Counted from the stretch's first letter, positions 44,821 through 54,807 are shown. The stretch is DNA of 64,000 nucleotides from Spongospora subterranea f. sp. subterranea (GCA_049724395.1 JAUGWO010000016.1:81437-145436), one strand, 5' to 3'. Program-made: numbers and translations. Notes: generated by a model from the sequence alone, not told the origin.

Positions 44821-45876
44821 ATGGCAATCACGGTAGGATTGACGTATATTGTACTGTTCGCTGCGTTTCAGTCCATATGGCTTGTGATTAATTGCGAAAA
44901 AGAAACGGAACATACTGGGACAATTCAATTAGGTGGGAATTGTGAGAAGATTAGATTGATTCCAATGAAGAAACCAACAAACGCAGCGTCAGGTATGAAG
45001 TGGATTGAAACTTTGAATCTGTCGGACAAATTTGGTGTTCACCGAATGAAGGAGCAGCTCAAAACAGAGATTGACTCGTTGACATTGCTGCCGGATGAAC
45101 AATTCAGGATTCAGTTTGGTGAGATAATCCAAGGAGCCATTTATAAGGACCTCCCCAAGGAACAATCCAATTGGATTGTCATTCCATTTGGTATCCAAAA
45201 GTTTTCCTCAACATTAAATTATGGCGGCAGCGCGCATATCGATTTGCTTCGCAATGCTGATATTGTCACCCTGTTTCAACACTACCAGACATGGTCTCAG
45301 GACTTCTTGGAATTTTTGGCAAAGAATAACCACGTCAAAACCGCTGCGCTGGCACATTACAATGGCAACGTTGAACAATACGCAATGGAAATGTTGACAC
45401 TCGTTCATACGATGAATATCTGGATACCGATTGGACCTGTTAAAGCATGGCCATTGGCATTCACACCGGCCACTCAATGCGATGAGACTCGCACTGAGGA
45501 GGTTGGTCAACTTCAATATCTTTTAAAGTCTGAATCTGCACCAAACGATTGGTATACACGATGGAACATGCAGACCAATGAACTTTATGTCTGGGATTCA
45601 AGGACTGTCGCCCATGCGGCCGTCAAAATAGGTGACGGGAAAGGCGAGCGATCGTCCATTGCTTGCCGACTGATGATCGTACACCCAAAAGAGGATTCGT
45701 CCCCCCGATATCATCGCCCCCCCAAGTACGATACTCTGTGTTATACCGACCGCTTTTTCCAGTCGCTTTCCCCACGTGTTTATGGAAAAGCATATACAGA
45801 AAGGAGATTGGCCAAAATGGGATATCACCGACCTTGCGTTGACCCTTTTCACCAACCTTCCGCCATCACCTTCTAA
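44821..45876 (+). CDS. Secreted CmcJ/NvfI-like non-heme iron dioxygenase-type protein, copy A
   Basis: An intronless gene of 351 residues from ATG. Residues 1-25 (MAITVGLTYIVLFAAFQSIW) are a clear signal peptide. The core matches the CmcJ/NvfI-type family: H139-I-D141 (AHIDLLRNAD), then MNIWIPIGPVKAWPLAF (family N-WRP..-PV-.WPLA), then APNDWYTRWNMQTNELYVWD-SRTVAHAAV with the distal H265, and SSIACRLMIV, where R283 fits the 2-oxoglutarate-binding arginine. Family members are Fe(II)/2-oxoglutarate oxygenases in cephamycin, fungal and other secondary metabolism and are normally cytosolic, so a signal peptide is unusual. The last 20 codons differ from copy B because of one extra base near 45848. 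The role is inferred from motif order, not from a search. Confidence 0.65.
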   Translation: MAITVGLTYIVLFAAFQSIWLVINCEKETEHTGTIQLGGNCEKIRLIPMKKPTNAASGMKWIETLNLSDKFGVHRMKEQLKTEIDSLTLLPDEQFRIQFGEIIQGAIYKDLPKEQSNWIVIPFGIQKFSSTLNYGGSAHIDLLRNADIVTLFQHYQTWSQDFLEFLAKNNHVKTAALAHYNGNVEQYAMEMLTLVHTMNIWIPIGPVKAWPLAFTPATQCDETRTEEVGQLQYLLKSESAPNDWYTRWNMQTNELYVWDSRTVAHAAVKIGDGKGERSSIACRLMIVHPKEDSSPRYHRPPKYDTLCYTDRFFQSLSPRVYGKAYTERRLAKMGYHRPCVDPFHQPSAITF

Positions 45877-46190
45877 TGGCAAGACCTATGTCATACACTG
45901 GATATTGCTTTATTTTCGTAATATCTTGGACATATTTTGTTGTTAAATACACAGTGCCAAACGATATAATTCATATTAAACTGGCAGAACTGTACAAAAC
46001 ATGACGCCAGAGCGGTGGAAGAGAGCGGAAGATTGACTACTATTGGACCCGGTGATCCTTTGTATTGTGAAAGCGGTGACAGATCTTAATTGTTTGTCTA
46101 TGGTGTGGGAGTGACTCTATTCTTGTTCCCCCTTCCGCCGTTCCCTTATTGGGGCAGTATTGTTAAGTCAAGATAGTTTTGAACAAGATA

Positions 46191-46485
46191 AACGATTATG
46201 ACGCCAAAAGCTATTGGTACACGTCGCATCAACGGAGGCATTATTGCCTGGATAAACATCACCGGACGCGCGATTTTGCGATTAACAACCACTGATTACA
46301 AGTATTAATAAACCATTAACGACAAAACAGCTATTGGTATACCTCGCATTAACAGAGACATTATCGTCTGGATAAACATCACCGGACGCACGAATTTGCG
46401 ATTAACAACCACTAATTACAAGTATTAATGAACGATTATGACACCAAAGCTAATAGAATACATCGTATTAACAGGGGCGCTGTCT
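46191..46485. repeat. 120-bp tandem repeat, about 2.4 copies
   Basis: Units 46191-46310 and 46311-46430 are about 90 percent alike, with a partial third unit. Each contains GGATAAACATCACCGGACGC and GCGATTAACAACCACT. Nothing is recognised from 46486 to 46862. Confidence 0.9.
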
Positions 46486-46864
46486 AATACATCCGACAAC
46501 CGGGGAGAAACAGCGATTACTGATGAATCGCTATAGAGGAGTCAAAGTGATGAACAGTATGCGATTAGAGCCAAAACCCTTTCCCATACAGCCATCTGAG
46601 CGACGGCAGCATTAGTGCTAGGCGATAGTTGACTAAACAAACACAAACAGAGATAATTGAACCGTTAATGATTGCATATGTTGAAAATATTCACCACCTG
46701 GAACATTGTTGAAACTGCAACAGAAGACACAAGAGAAGTAAGAGGAGAATGGACAGACTATAGATCCGGAATTTTATGAAGAGAGAACAGAACTAACAAT
46801 CGATCGATCTGGCAAATGCCGTGATCCGCAACCCTCATCCACCGCGCTCAGGGCAAAGTAAATA

Positions 46865-47467
46865 CTCCCTCCGTTCGGATTTAATGGGAACATTGTGCGC
46901 GGATTTTTGTTCGGAAATAATGGGAGCATTGTGCATAAATGGCACAATCCAATGAGCAGGTGAGACGATGTACTCTATAAAATCTCACATTAAAAAAAAA
47001 TCATATAATCAGACAATGTCGACTGCCCGAGCACTTATTCTGACTCTTTATTGAACAATTGGGTTACAAGTTGCCTGCTTCGCTGCCTCAATTGTCTCTG
47101 TTGCGCAGCATAAGTACTCGGGCCATACCGGAGGTTTCCATCAACCGTGCGTTCAAGCATAAACTCGTAAACATTTCGCCGTTGTTCAGGAGTCAGTTCT
47201 TTGCCCTTAGAACCAATCCTTCTGTTGTCCAAGTTCCCATTGTCTTCCATTGATGCAAACCGGTACTCCAAATATTGTCCTTAAAACTAGCAGCACTCGG
47301 GAAAACATATCTCACCGACGGTGAGCCCGTCAAAAATGATTGTTACAGGGTTGGAAAGCCAGTGCAAAAACCTTTATTTATAGCCTGCTCACGGTGTTTT
47401 TTGAGTTGATTTGACCTTAATCTCGCAAAAAAAAAACAATGCGCCCATTAAATCCGAACGGAGGGAG
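46865..47467 (-). mobile_element. Mariner/Stowaway-like element with 24-bp TIRs and TA target duplication
   Basis: Ends are perfect 24-bp inverted repeats beginning CTCCCTCCGTTCGGATT, flanked by TA (46863-46864 and 47468-47469). On the minus strand the interior encodes 78 residues with LTPEQRRNVYEFMLERTVDG and NLRYGP, the N-terminal DNA-binding region seen in plant-type mariner transposases, but no DDE catalytic part. It is therefore a 603-bp internally deleted, non-autonomous derivative. CTCCCTCCG ends are typical of plant Stowaway/mariner elements. Confidence 0.9.
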
Positions 47468-47594
47468 TATATCTTTGGATTATTAGACTGTGTCACAGTC
47501 ATTAGTGTACCCTGTTGTGCGAGTGTCCAATCTCGCGCGGTAGAGGGGATAGGCCGTACAGGATTACCCGACTAATAAGAACCCGCGAACCTTT

Positions 47595-48085
47595 GTATAC
47601 CATACCATACCTACCATACCATACCTTGCCATAACATACAGTACCATACCATACCCTGCCCTACCATACCATACCATACCCTGCCCTACCATACCATACC
47701 ATACCATGCCATAACATACCATACCATACCATACCATACCATACCCTGCCTTATCATACCATACCCTGCCCTACCATACCATACCATACCATACCTTGCC
47801 CTACCATACCATATCATACCATATCCTGCCCTACCATACCATACCATACCCTGCCCTACCATACCATACCATACCATACCTTGCCCTACCATACCATACC
47901 ATACCCACCCTACCATACCATGCCATAACATACCATACCACACCATACCCTGCCCTATCATACCATGCCCTGCCCTACCATACCATACCATACCATACCC
48001 TGCCCTACCATACCATACCATACCACACCATGCCATACCATACCATACCATGCCATACCATACCTTACCATACCATAGCATACCA
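47595..48085. repeat. Pentanucleotide satellite (CCATA)n with CCCTGCCCTA variants
   Basis: About 490 bp of CCATA units broken by TGCCCTA variants. Frames stay open in all phases, so the proline/histidine- and glycine/tyrosine-rich peptides across it are artefacts. Confidence 0.95.
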
Positions 48086-48373
48086 ATGCTCGATCGGTGG
48101 CCACTGAGGCAATAGGACGCGTCAGCTCATTCTTCTTTCTCCCGTGTATCAGAGTCCGAATATTAATTTTGACGGAGCATTCACACTGCAGAACCTCGAT
48201 AAATATCGGCATCAGAGAGATTAATGTTCAATTGGGCTTGAACGAGGTCAATCATCTCCAGCGATACATTCGGCTGCACCATTCTTGTGACGGAAAAGGA
48301 TGGACGGCAAACGAGCACAATGCACGTGTCTACAGTATCTAGAGTACTGTACAAGAAAAAACAAAAATAGTAA

Positions 48374-49789
48374 TCGGACCCCGCTGCCCTTCTCGAATCA
48401 TTCCGTGCCACTGGTGTCATATTGATCTAAACAATGGCAATCACGGTAGGATTGACGTACATTGTACTGTTCGCTGTGTTTCAGTCCATATGGCTTGTGT
48501 CCAATTGCCAGGGCGAGCCGGACCTTACTGGAATTGTTCGATTATATGGGATAGATAAAAAGATTACATTGATTCCAATGAAGGTACCAACAAACGCAGC
48601 GTCAGGTATGGATTGGATTGAAACTTTGAATCTGCCGAACAAATTTGAGGTTCATCGAATGAAAGAGCAACTCAAAACAAAGATTGACTCGTTGTCATTG
48701 CTGCCGGACGATCAATTCAGAAATAAGTTTGCTGAGATAATCCAAGAAGCCATTTATGAGGACCTCCCCAAGGAACATTCTAATTGGATAGTCATTCCAT
48801 TCGGTTTCTCAAAGTTTTCTACAAAAGAGGATTATGTCCAAGTACCGCATATCGATTTGCTTCGGAAAGCTGATATTGCCACCCTGTTGCAACACTACAA
48901 GATATGGTCTCAGGACTTCTTGGAATTTTTGGCAAAGAATAACCACGTCAAAACCGCTGCGCTGGCACATTACAATGGCAACGTTGAACGATACGCAATG
49001 GAAATGTTGACACTCGATTATACGATGAATATCTGGATACCGATTGAACCTGTTAAAGCATGGCCATTGGCATTCACACCGGACACTCAATGCGATAAGA
49101 CTTCGGCCGAGGAGGGTCAACATCAATATCTTTCGAGGTTTGAATCTGCACCAAACGATTGGTATACACGATGGAACATGCAGACCAATGAACTTTATGT
49201 CTGGGATTCAAGGACTGTCCCCCATGCGGCCGTCAAAATAGGTGACGGGAAAGGCGAGCGATCATCCATTGCTTGCCGACTGATGATCGTACACCCAAAA
49301 GAGGATTCGTCCCCCCCGATATCATCGCCCCCCAAGTACGATACTCTGTGCTATACCGACCGCTTTTTCGAGTCGCTTTCCCCACGTGTTTATGGAGAAG
49401 CATATACAGAAGAGACATTGGCCGAAATGGGATATCACGAACCTTGCGCTGACCGTTTCACCAACCTTCCACCATCACCTTCTAATGACAAGACCGATGT
49501 CATACACTGTATATTGTTGTATTTTCGTAAGATCTTGGACATATTTTGTTTGTAATACACAGTGGCAAACGATATAATTCATTCGTATTAAACTGGCAGA
49601 ACTGTACAAAACATGACGCCAGAGCGGTGGAAGAGAGCGGAAGATTGACTACTATTGGACCCGTTAATACTTTGTATTGTCAAAGCGGTGACAGGTCTTA
49701 TTTGATTGTCTATGGTGTGGGAGTGACTCTATTCTTGTTCCCCCTTCCGCCGTTCCCTTATTGGAGCAGTATTGTTAAGTCAAGATAGT
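48374..49789. repeat. Duplicated block, copy B
   Basis: Direct copy of 44695-46178. The 3' flanks are close to identical past the stop codons, including CAGAGCGGTGGAAGAGAGCG, showing that the whole locus was duplicated. Confidence 0.9.
48434..49555 (+). CDS. Secreted CmcJ/NvfI-like dioxygenase-type protein, copy B
   Basis: An intronless gene of 373 residues with the same signal peptide as copy A. It keeps VPHIDLLRKAD (HxD), MNIWIPIEPVKAWPLAF, ELYVWDSRTVPHAAV (distal H) and SSIACRLMIV (R). Differences from copy A cluster in the first 130 residues and around the post-WPLA loop, while the metal-site regions are nearly unchanged, which suggests that the fold is under constraint. The C-terminus continues about 30 residues beyond the last family-like part and is the more likely native end. 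The source of substrate is unknown; secretion would put it in the endomembrane system, apoplast or host space. Confidence 0.65.
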   Translation: MAITVGLTYIVLFAVFQSIWLVSNCQGEPDLTGIVRLYGIDKKITLIPMKVPTNAASGMDWIETLNLPNKFEVHRMKEQLKTKIDSLSLLPDDQFRNKFAEIIQEAIYEDLPKEHSNWIVIPFGFSKFSTKEDYVQVPHIDLLRKADIATLLQHYKIWSQDFLEFLAKNNHVKTAALAHYNGNVERYAMEMLTLDYTMNIWIPIEPVKAWPLAFTPDTQCDKTSAEEGQHQYLSRFESAPNDWYTRWNMQTNELYVWDSRTVPHAAVKIGDGKGERSSIACRLMIVHPKEDSSPPISSPPKYDTLCYTDRFFESLSPRVYGEAYTEETLAEMGYHEPCADRFTNLPPSPSNDKTDVIHCILLYFRKILDIFCL

Positions 49790-50613
49790 TTCTCTAAATC
49801 CCCTGACCGTAATCCCATATTTGATGACAATAATCACTTGATTTAATCTGATCATGTCAGATCCTTTAGTGTTCGCCACTCCTCACTATTGTTCTCTCAC
49901 AATGGACTATCCCTATAAAATTTCCAATTGATCTCCCCAATCAATAATCCCCCAGAATCACTATATGGTCCCAGCCCCATCAGCCTATCGCTGCTGTAAT
50001 ATTAGGGATTTGCAATCGATGTTCATTCCGTCCCTTCGATTCAATCTTCCATTGCACTATCCTTGGGTTTTTTTGGTGCGACGTCCTCGAATTGGATTGA
50101 TGGATTGAAGGTCGGAACAAAGCCACTGGATTTCAACGACCAAAGATCGCCGCATTCTGTAGTACAAACCTAGAACCCGCACAAGAAGCATTTTCACCCT
50201 TTGGTTGATTATGATCCGCCAACCACTTGATATATTGAACCATTTTTGGAACCAATTCCTGCAGATGTAATTACGTGTTTCTCCATTGTTTATTCTCTCG
50301 CTACACCAGCTAGAACGATTGTCACCATTGACCTGGTGAATGAGGAGTTTTGACCATCCGCTTTTGACAACGATTTCAGCAGATTGGGTCAGTGAACCAT
50401 TAGTGTTGCCGCCGCCGGCAGTTGTCTTCAAACCCGATCGAACACAGGTTTATGAGGGCGACAGGCTGATCGTCAACCAGGGCACTGGATGTCGCAAAGT
50501 GATTGTCGACATGCAACTTGCGTCAGATCCATCAATGAATTCGGAAGTTGATGGCGATGGAATGGGGCGGACGCGACGACATTAAGACATTCGATTACCC
50601 GCTCTGAATACAG
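49790..50613. other. No gene recognised
   Basis: Frames on both strands (50057-50431 minus, 50340-50585 plus) overlap and lack domains. Confidence 0.3.
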
Positions 50614-50725
50614 TGAAACCTCCATATAAGGTACAGCCCATAAAAGGTACAGTTCCATATATGGTACGTTTTTTTTTTCAAAATAGCAAACCCCGGATTT
50701 TCCATAATAAAACCTCTCTATAAAA
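50614..50725. mobile_element. Possible pogo-type terminal sequence
   Basis: CAGTGAAACCTCCATATAAG begins a run of related words (CATAAAAGGTACAG, CATATATGGTAC, ACCTCTCTATAAAAAGTAC). CAGT-AAACCTC with AT-rich steps is a common start of pogo/Tigger elements. No matching inverted end was found in the window. Confidence 0.35.
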
Positions 50726-50945
50726 AGTACAAACTCTGTTAAAAATCAACATCATCATAATAAGCCACTCCACAAAGCCGTTTAGCACAAATATCCGAAA
50801 ATGGATTGATAATTCTTTTCCAAAATTACGAGACAGCAGGGAATGGAATACGACAATACACTACTGCATCATAAACAGGGAAACCCATTGGCCCCAATGG
50901 AACACGCCAGGCCTCAACCACTATGCAACTTTGTTCCCGGTAAAT

Positions 50946-51707
50946 ATGGACGGCCGAAACTCAAACTTGAATGCCCTGATGACAGAAGAACAGTGTGAGC
51001 AGTACATCTGTTACTATAAAGAGAATCCCACTAACCATAACGACACACAAAAACCAGACGCAACCACCGAAGAACACAGCAAACAAAACTCCAATTTGAC
51101 CCACAAAAACAACGAAGAGCCTCCAAACACTGACTGTAAAAAACTCTCATGTGGCAGCAGGACCAAACAGAACCTTCAACAACAAACAAAAACTGATAAT
51201 AACATGAAAAACGTAAACAAAAGTAGTCGCACACCCAAAAGAAGCAAAAAACGACTCATTCCGTACTGCACTGAGGATGACAAACCTGCTAGGACCCACG
51301 AACTCAAACTGAAAAGGTTAAAATCACAACCAACCAATAAACGATTCCTGGAAACTGAGGCTGAAATTCAAGGCCATAAATCCAAGAGGAGACACCTCAG
51401 TGCAAATGAGCCCGAATTCAGCCAATTTGCAAATAGCTCATCAATGGTCCAACTAATTCCAGGACCCAAGCAACCTTGCCAGCATAGACTGATGCAATCC
51501 AAAATTCCCCACTTTTTCAAAGTTAATCAAAAAACCCACAAATTACTTCTAGGTAACACGACTACCAAACAACAACTGGTAAAAACAAAACAACCAACAA
51601 AACCCATATCGCTACGATATGAGACCATGAAAAAGCAAACCGTATTAACAACTACTTCAGCACAGCACAAGATACGAGACCCTTCAAGAAAAAACACACA
51701 GGCATAA
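50946..51707 (+). CDS. LINE ORF1-like protein with a PIP-box motif
   Basis: A frame of about 253 residues, lysine-, asparagine- and threonine-rich, mostly disordered and basic (SSRTPKRSKKRLIPYCTEDD; HKSKRRHLSANEPE). It directly precedes an apurinic-type endonuclease start, so it is read as ORF1 or the N-terminal ORF of a non-LTR retrotransposon. At 51495-51518 it encodes QSKIPHFF, a canonical PCNA-interacting PIP box (Q-x2-I-x2-F-F). No RRM or zinc knuckle is seen. It ends nine bases after an A-AAA-AAC heptamer at 51689-51695, from which the next frame continues in the -1 phase. The ATG at 50946 is the first in frame; the frame is open a little further upstream. Confidence 0.6.
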   Translation: MDGRNSNLNALMTEEQCEQYICYYKENPTNHNDTQKPDATTEEHSKQNSNLTHKNNEEPPNTDCKKLSCGSRTKQNLQQQTKTDNNMKNVNKSSRTPKRSKKRLIPYCTEDDKPARTHELKLKRLKSQPTNKRFLETEAEIQGHKSKRRHLSANEPEFSQFANSSSMVQLIPGPKQPCQHRLMQSKIPHFFKVNQKTHKLLLGNTTTKQQLVKTKQPTKPISLRYETMKKQTVLTTTSAQHKIRDPSRKNTQA

Positions 51708-51845
51708 ACAAGGTCGCCAATCACGACTATCGAATTGCACAATGGAATGCCGGCCGGCTAACGGAGATTAAGTCTTATGAACTGGCTCGATTCACAAACA
51801 AACACAAGATCGACGTTATATGCATATCCGAGCTAGGGCACAGAA
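51696..51845 (+). pseudogene. LINE endonuclease (ORF2) 5' end, truncated
   Basis: In the -1 frame relative to ORF1: HTGINKVANHDYRIAQWNAG, then RLTEIKSYELARF, then HKIDVICISELG. RIAQWNA..L..K..EL..F....IDVICI.E is the usual start of LINE endonucleases. It stops at about 51845, where Ty3/Gypsy sequence begins. A related, degraded inverted copy lies at 56270-56440. Confidence 0.75.
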
Positions 51846-52840
51846 GAAGAATAGCCGGAATGTCGTCCAGGTAAACCACAACGTATCGTCCCAAAATGTC
51901 GCGAAAGATGGAGTTAACTACTGCTTGCCAGGATGACGGGGAATTTGCCATTCCGAAGGGCATAACGAGCCATTCGAAATTCCCGAAGTTCGTAGTGATG
52001 GCCGACTTCGGTACGTCCGCTGGGCGTATGAGTAATTGATGAAAGGCGCTACGCAGGTCAAATTTCGAGTAGATGGTGGCACGCCCCGTATGGTGCAGAA
52101 GGTCGTCTGCACTAGGGACAGGTGTTTTATCCTTGATAGTGATGGCATTCAATGCCCGGTAATCTAGACACAAACGTAGGACCCATCGGTTTTTTTGCGA
52201 ACAGGACTGGCGCGCCTGTGTCTCCGACTCAAGCGCCGCTGGCGTTGTCTGGGCCAATAAGATCATTGAGAGGTCCGGGATGGGCCCTGAACAGCCCTGA
52301 TCAGAATGAGAACGACAGGAGGCGGTCGAAACTGGCGATGACTTAGATTGTGATATGCATCGACGAAACCAAGCACCGACATCCAGCGTCGCAGGAGAGA
52401 GCTGGAGATTGTACAGTTCAAGGACTTCCCGACGATGACCAGCTTGTAAAACACTGTCAAGTGTATGGCAGCTGTCACATTCCCTAACGCACGCTGCAGT
52501 CGCCATTCGGAATGGGCGGGGAGATGTCCAAAAGAGACTTGGATGAGGGTGATGAAGTACCCCTCAAAATGACGAGGCGGCAATTGAGGAGGAACATCAA
52601 AGGCGGAGGATTCGAGGTCGGACCGTCGGGAAGAAAGGGCCAGCGTGGGGAACAATCCCACATTCTTTGCGAGAGGACAGAGAGAGGACAGAGGCCATGA
52701 CAAGAGAAGAGCTGTCGCAAAACAATAACAACAGCATCGTGTGCCGGAAACACGGGTCATATTGCTCGAATTTGTAGGGAAACCATCAAAGATGACGGCA
52801 GTTTTACATGCCACCTTCATGGCGCAAGTCACGACGGAGC
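51846..52840 (-). mobile_element. Ty3/Gypsy LTR-retrotransposon fossil (reverse transcriptase part)
   Basis: The minus strand carries a clear Gypsy reverse transcriptase start: LCLDYRALNAITIKDKTPVP, YSKFDLRSAFHQLLIRP, FGNFEWLVMPFGMANSPSSW and VVVYLDDI. Upstream of it (higher coordinates) is the protease-linker region shared with 41.9-42.15 kb. Truncated at both ends with no LTR in view, and broken. It lies against LINE sequence at 51845, so it either inserted there or was joined by deletion. Confidence 0.85.
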
Positions 52841-52854
52841 CGGACTCGGCCTAA

Positions 52855-54490
52855 TGATGTCCGGCTGTATGGCGCATATGAGAAGTAACGCTGCCAATCT
52901 AACCAACATTCGTGATCCTAAAATCAACACCGTAATCATAGGTGATGGCACAAAGATGGTCGTGAAAGGTAATGGAGAGTATACCAAAGGCGGTGTCGCC
53001 TACTTGAAAAACAACCTAATGTGAGTAGAGCGCTGGACAACATTGCCAACAAAGTCGTGTTTCACAGGAACTGTGTGTCCATGATCCAGCGGGGGTGATG
53101 TCATCGCCATGGGGGCGCGCGATGGACATGTTCAGACCAGAAACCGAGATAATGATACTGGGAAGAACTCAGATCAACAATGTATTTCTCATCAGCAAAC
53201 GATCAAGAAAGCCGTTTTCGCAAGGGCCGATAAAGAGATCCCAATTGATTGGCAAGACTATTTATTCAGATGTTTTGCGGACCGCTTGACGTGCGGGATC
53301 GGATTGGATACATCCAGGTTGTGATGAATGGCCCGGTATTAGGCATTGTCAATACAAGGAGCGTGATGTTTTCGGCAAGGAGTTCAAGGGACTCGTGGCA
53401 GCATTGGTTGGTTGAGTCTGCACCGGCAAAATGGATCCAACAACGGACCTCGGACAGCGGTGGGAAATATTGGGGTGAGGCCATCGGGCAACCCATGCAC
53501 GATTAAGGAGATGGAGGGCAGGTCCACACCAACTCTCATAACACCACAGGCAGAACGGTGTGCCTGAGCGAACTAACTGCACGATCATGGAGCAATGATG
53601 AAGGGGAACACTATGCCAGGAAGTAGCTGGTCAGAGGCTGTCGTGTTCGCATATTACATTCGCGATCGTTCATCATCTCGGATTATTGATGATAAGTCGC
53701 CACTTGATTCAAGTTCGGTCAGTTTCCTAACTAAAACATCAGAGTTGTTGGAGCTTCAGCACAGTGGCACGTTTCGAAGTCGCTAACAAGGAAGCCCGAC
53801 GAGAATGCTCGGCTACCGCATCCTAAACCAGAACGGAACAGTCATCGCTTCACGAGATTTGGTGTTCCTGGAACAGGAGTCGGAGGACAAGACACCGACG
53901 AGGTTTGTTTTGATGCAATCATGGAAAGGGCGACAGAGGAAAGTGGCGATTCGACAGAAACGCGACCCAGACGATGCCGAAGATGTCGGGTGGAAGGGGC
54001 ATCGCAAGGGAGAAAGGGACAAGGAAGTCCAGCGGCGATGAAGACGGCGATTTGTTCGCAGTGAGTGAATACGATGACGAGCCTCAAGAGGACCCATTAG
54101 GTGTACACGCCAGACTATCTCTTTGACAGCGACGCGGAAAGGCTCTAATGAAATTCGCGAGCTTGATCACTCCACGTTCAAGAAATGAGGCCTTGTTCCT
54201 ACCTGATTCGTGGGAATGGCCTGCTGCCATGGATGACGAATATACAAACCAATATGAAACAGGAACTCGCCAATGATGTGGGAACTGAATGGGCATCCAA
54301 GATCAAGATGGGCCAGCACCGGGAACCTGAAAGGATTTAAATCCCGTCTTACGCGAAAGGAATACTCAAGGGAGCGGGATCGCCTTTGAGGTGATGTTCG
54401 CCCCAGTTGTAAGCGCACCCGCGTTTCGAATGGTGTTGGCGGTCGCAGCATCACACGGAATCACCGTTCATATGGAATCGAACCGTTTTT
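52855..54490 (+). mobile_element. Ty1/Copia LTR-retrotransposon fossil
   Basis: In Copia order on +: protease-like region (CMAHMRSNAANLTNI... about 52870-53020), integrase (SDSGGKYWG about 53450; RQNGVPERTNCTIMEQ about 53540; MPGSSWSEAVVFAYYIRDR about 53610), the post-integrase GYRILNQ...SRDLVFLE (53810) and the start of the reverse transcriptase (FEVMFAPVVSAPAFRMVLAV about 54390). It is broken in many places and truncated; no LTRs were recognised. An old insertion by its decay. Confidence 0.8.
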
Positions 54491-54807
54491 GGTCGGGTTT
54501 ATTCCTGTCAGTACTTGCGCCATCGCGATCAGTGCCGTTTTGAAATCGCTCAAATCGCCGAAACACTGGCGCATTCCGACAATCGACCTGACGTTCAAGC
54601 GCTCGCGTAAGGATGGAGATGTGGGTCCCTTTGGGAACGCAGCAAAGCTCTTGTGGTCACATGGTTGGCCCTAAAAAGTCAAGTGCGGGATAAGCAATTG
54701 GCCATTTGCAGTCTGAGGAACAGCAACATGAACCGACAACTTGAACTTCGTATATTGACACTGGTTCCCCCTATTGATGAAGTGTTGTTTTTGGCTCTAA
54801 TTGAAAC
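54491..54807. other. No gene recognised
   Basis: Short stretch between the Copia fossil and the inverted repeat. A minor open frame has no domain. Confidence 0.3.

Larger units (their letters stand above)
44695..46178. repeat. Duplicated block, copy A
   Basis: The block carrying the first dioxygenase-like gene and about 300 bp of 3' flank (to GTTAAGTCAAGATAGTTT) matches 48374-49789 in direct orientation. Copy A has extra bases (about 44757-44800) ahead of the start that copy B lacks. Confidence 0.9.

Noticed and set aside
47686-48212. Repetitive WYGMVWYG and PYHTIPYH peptides
   Set aside because: Translations of the pentanucleotide satellite on both strands, with no gene signals.
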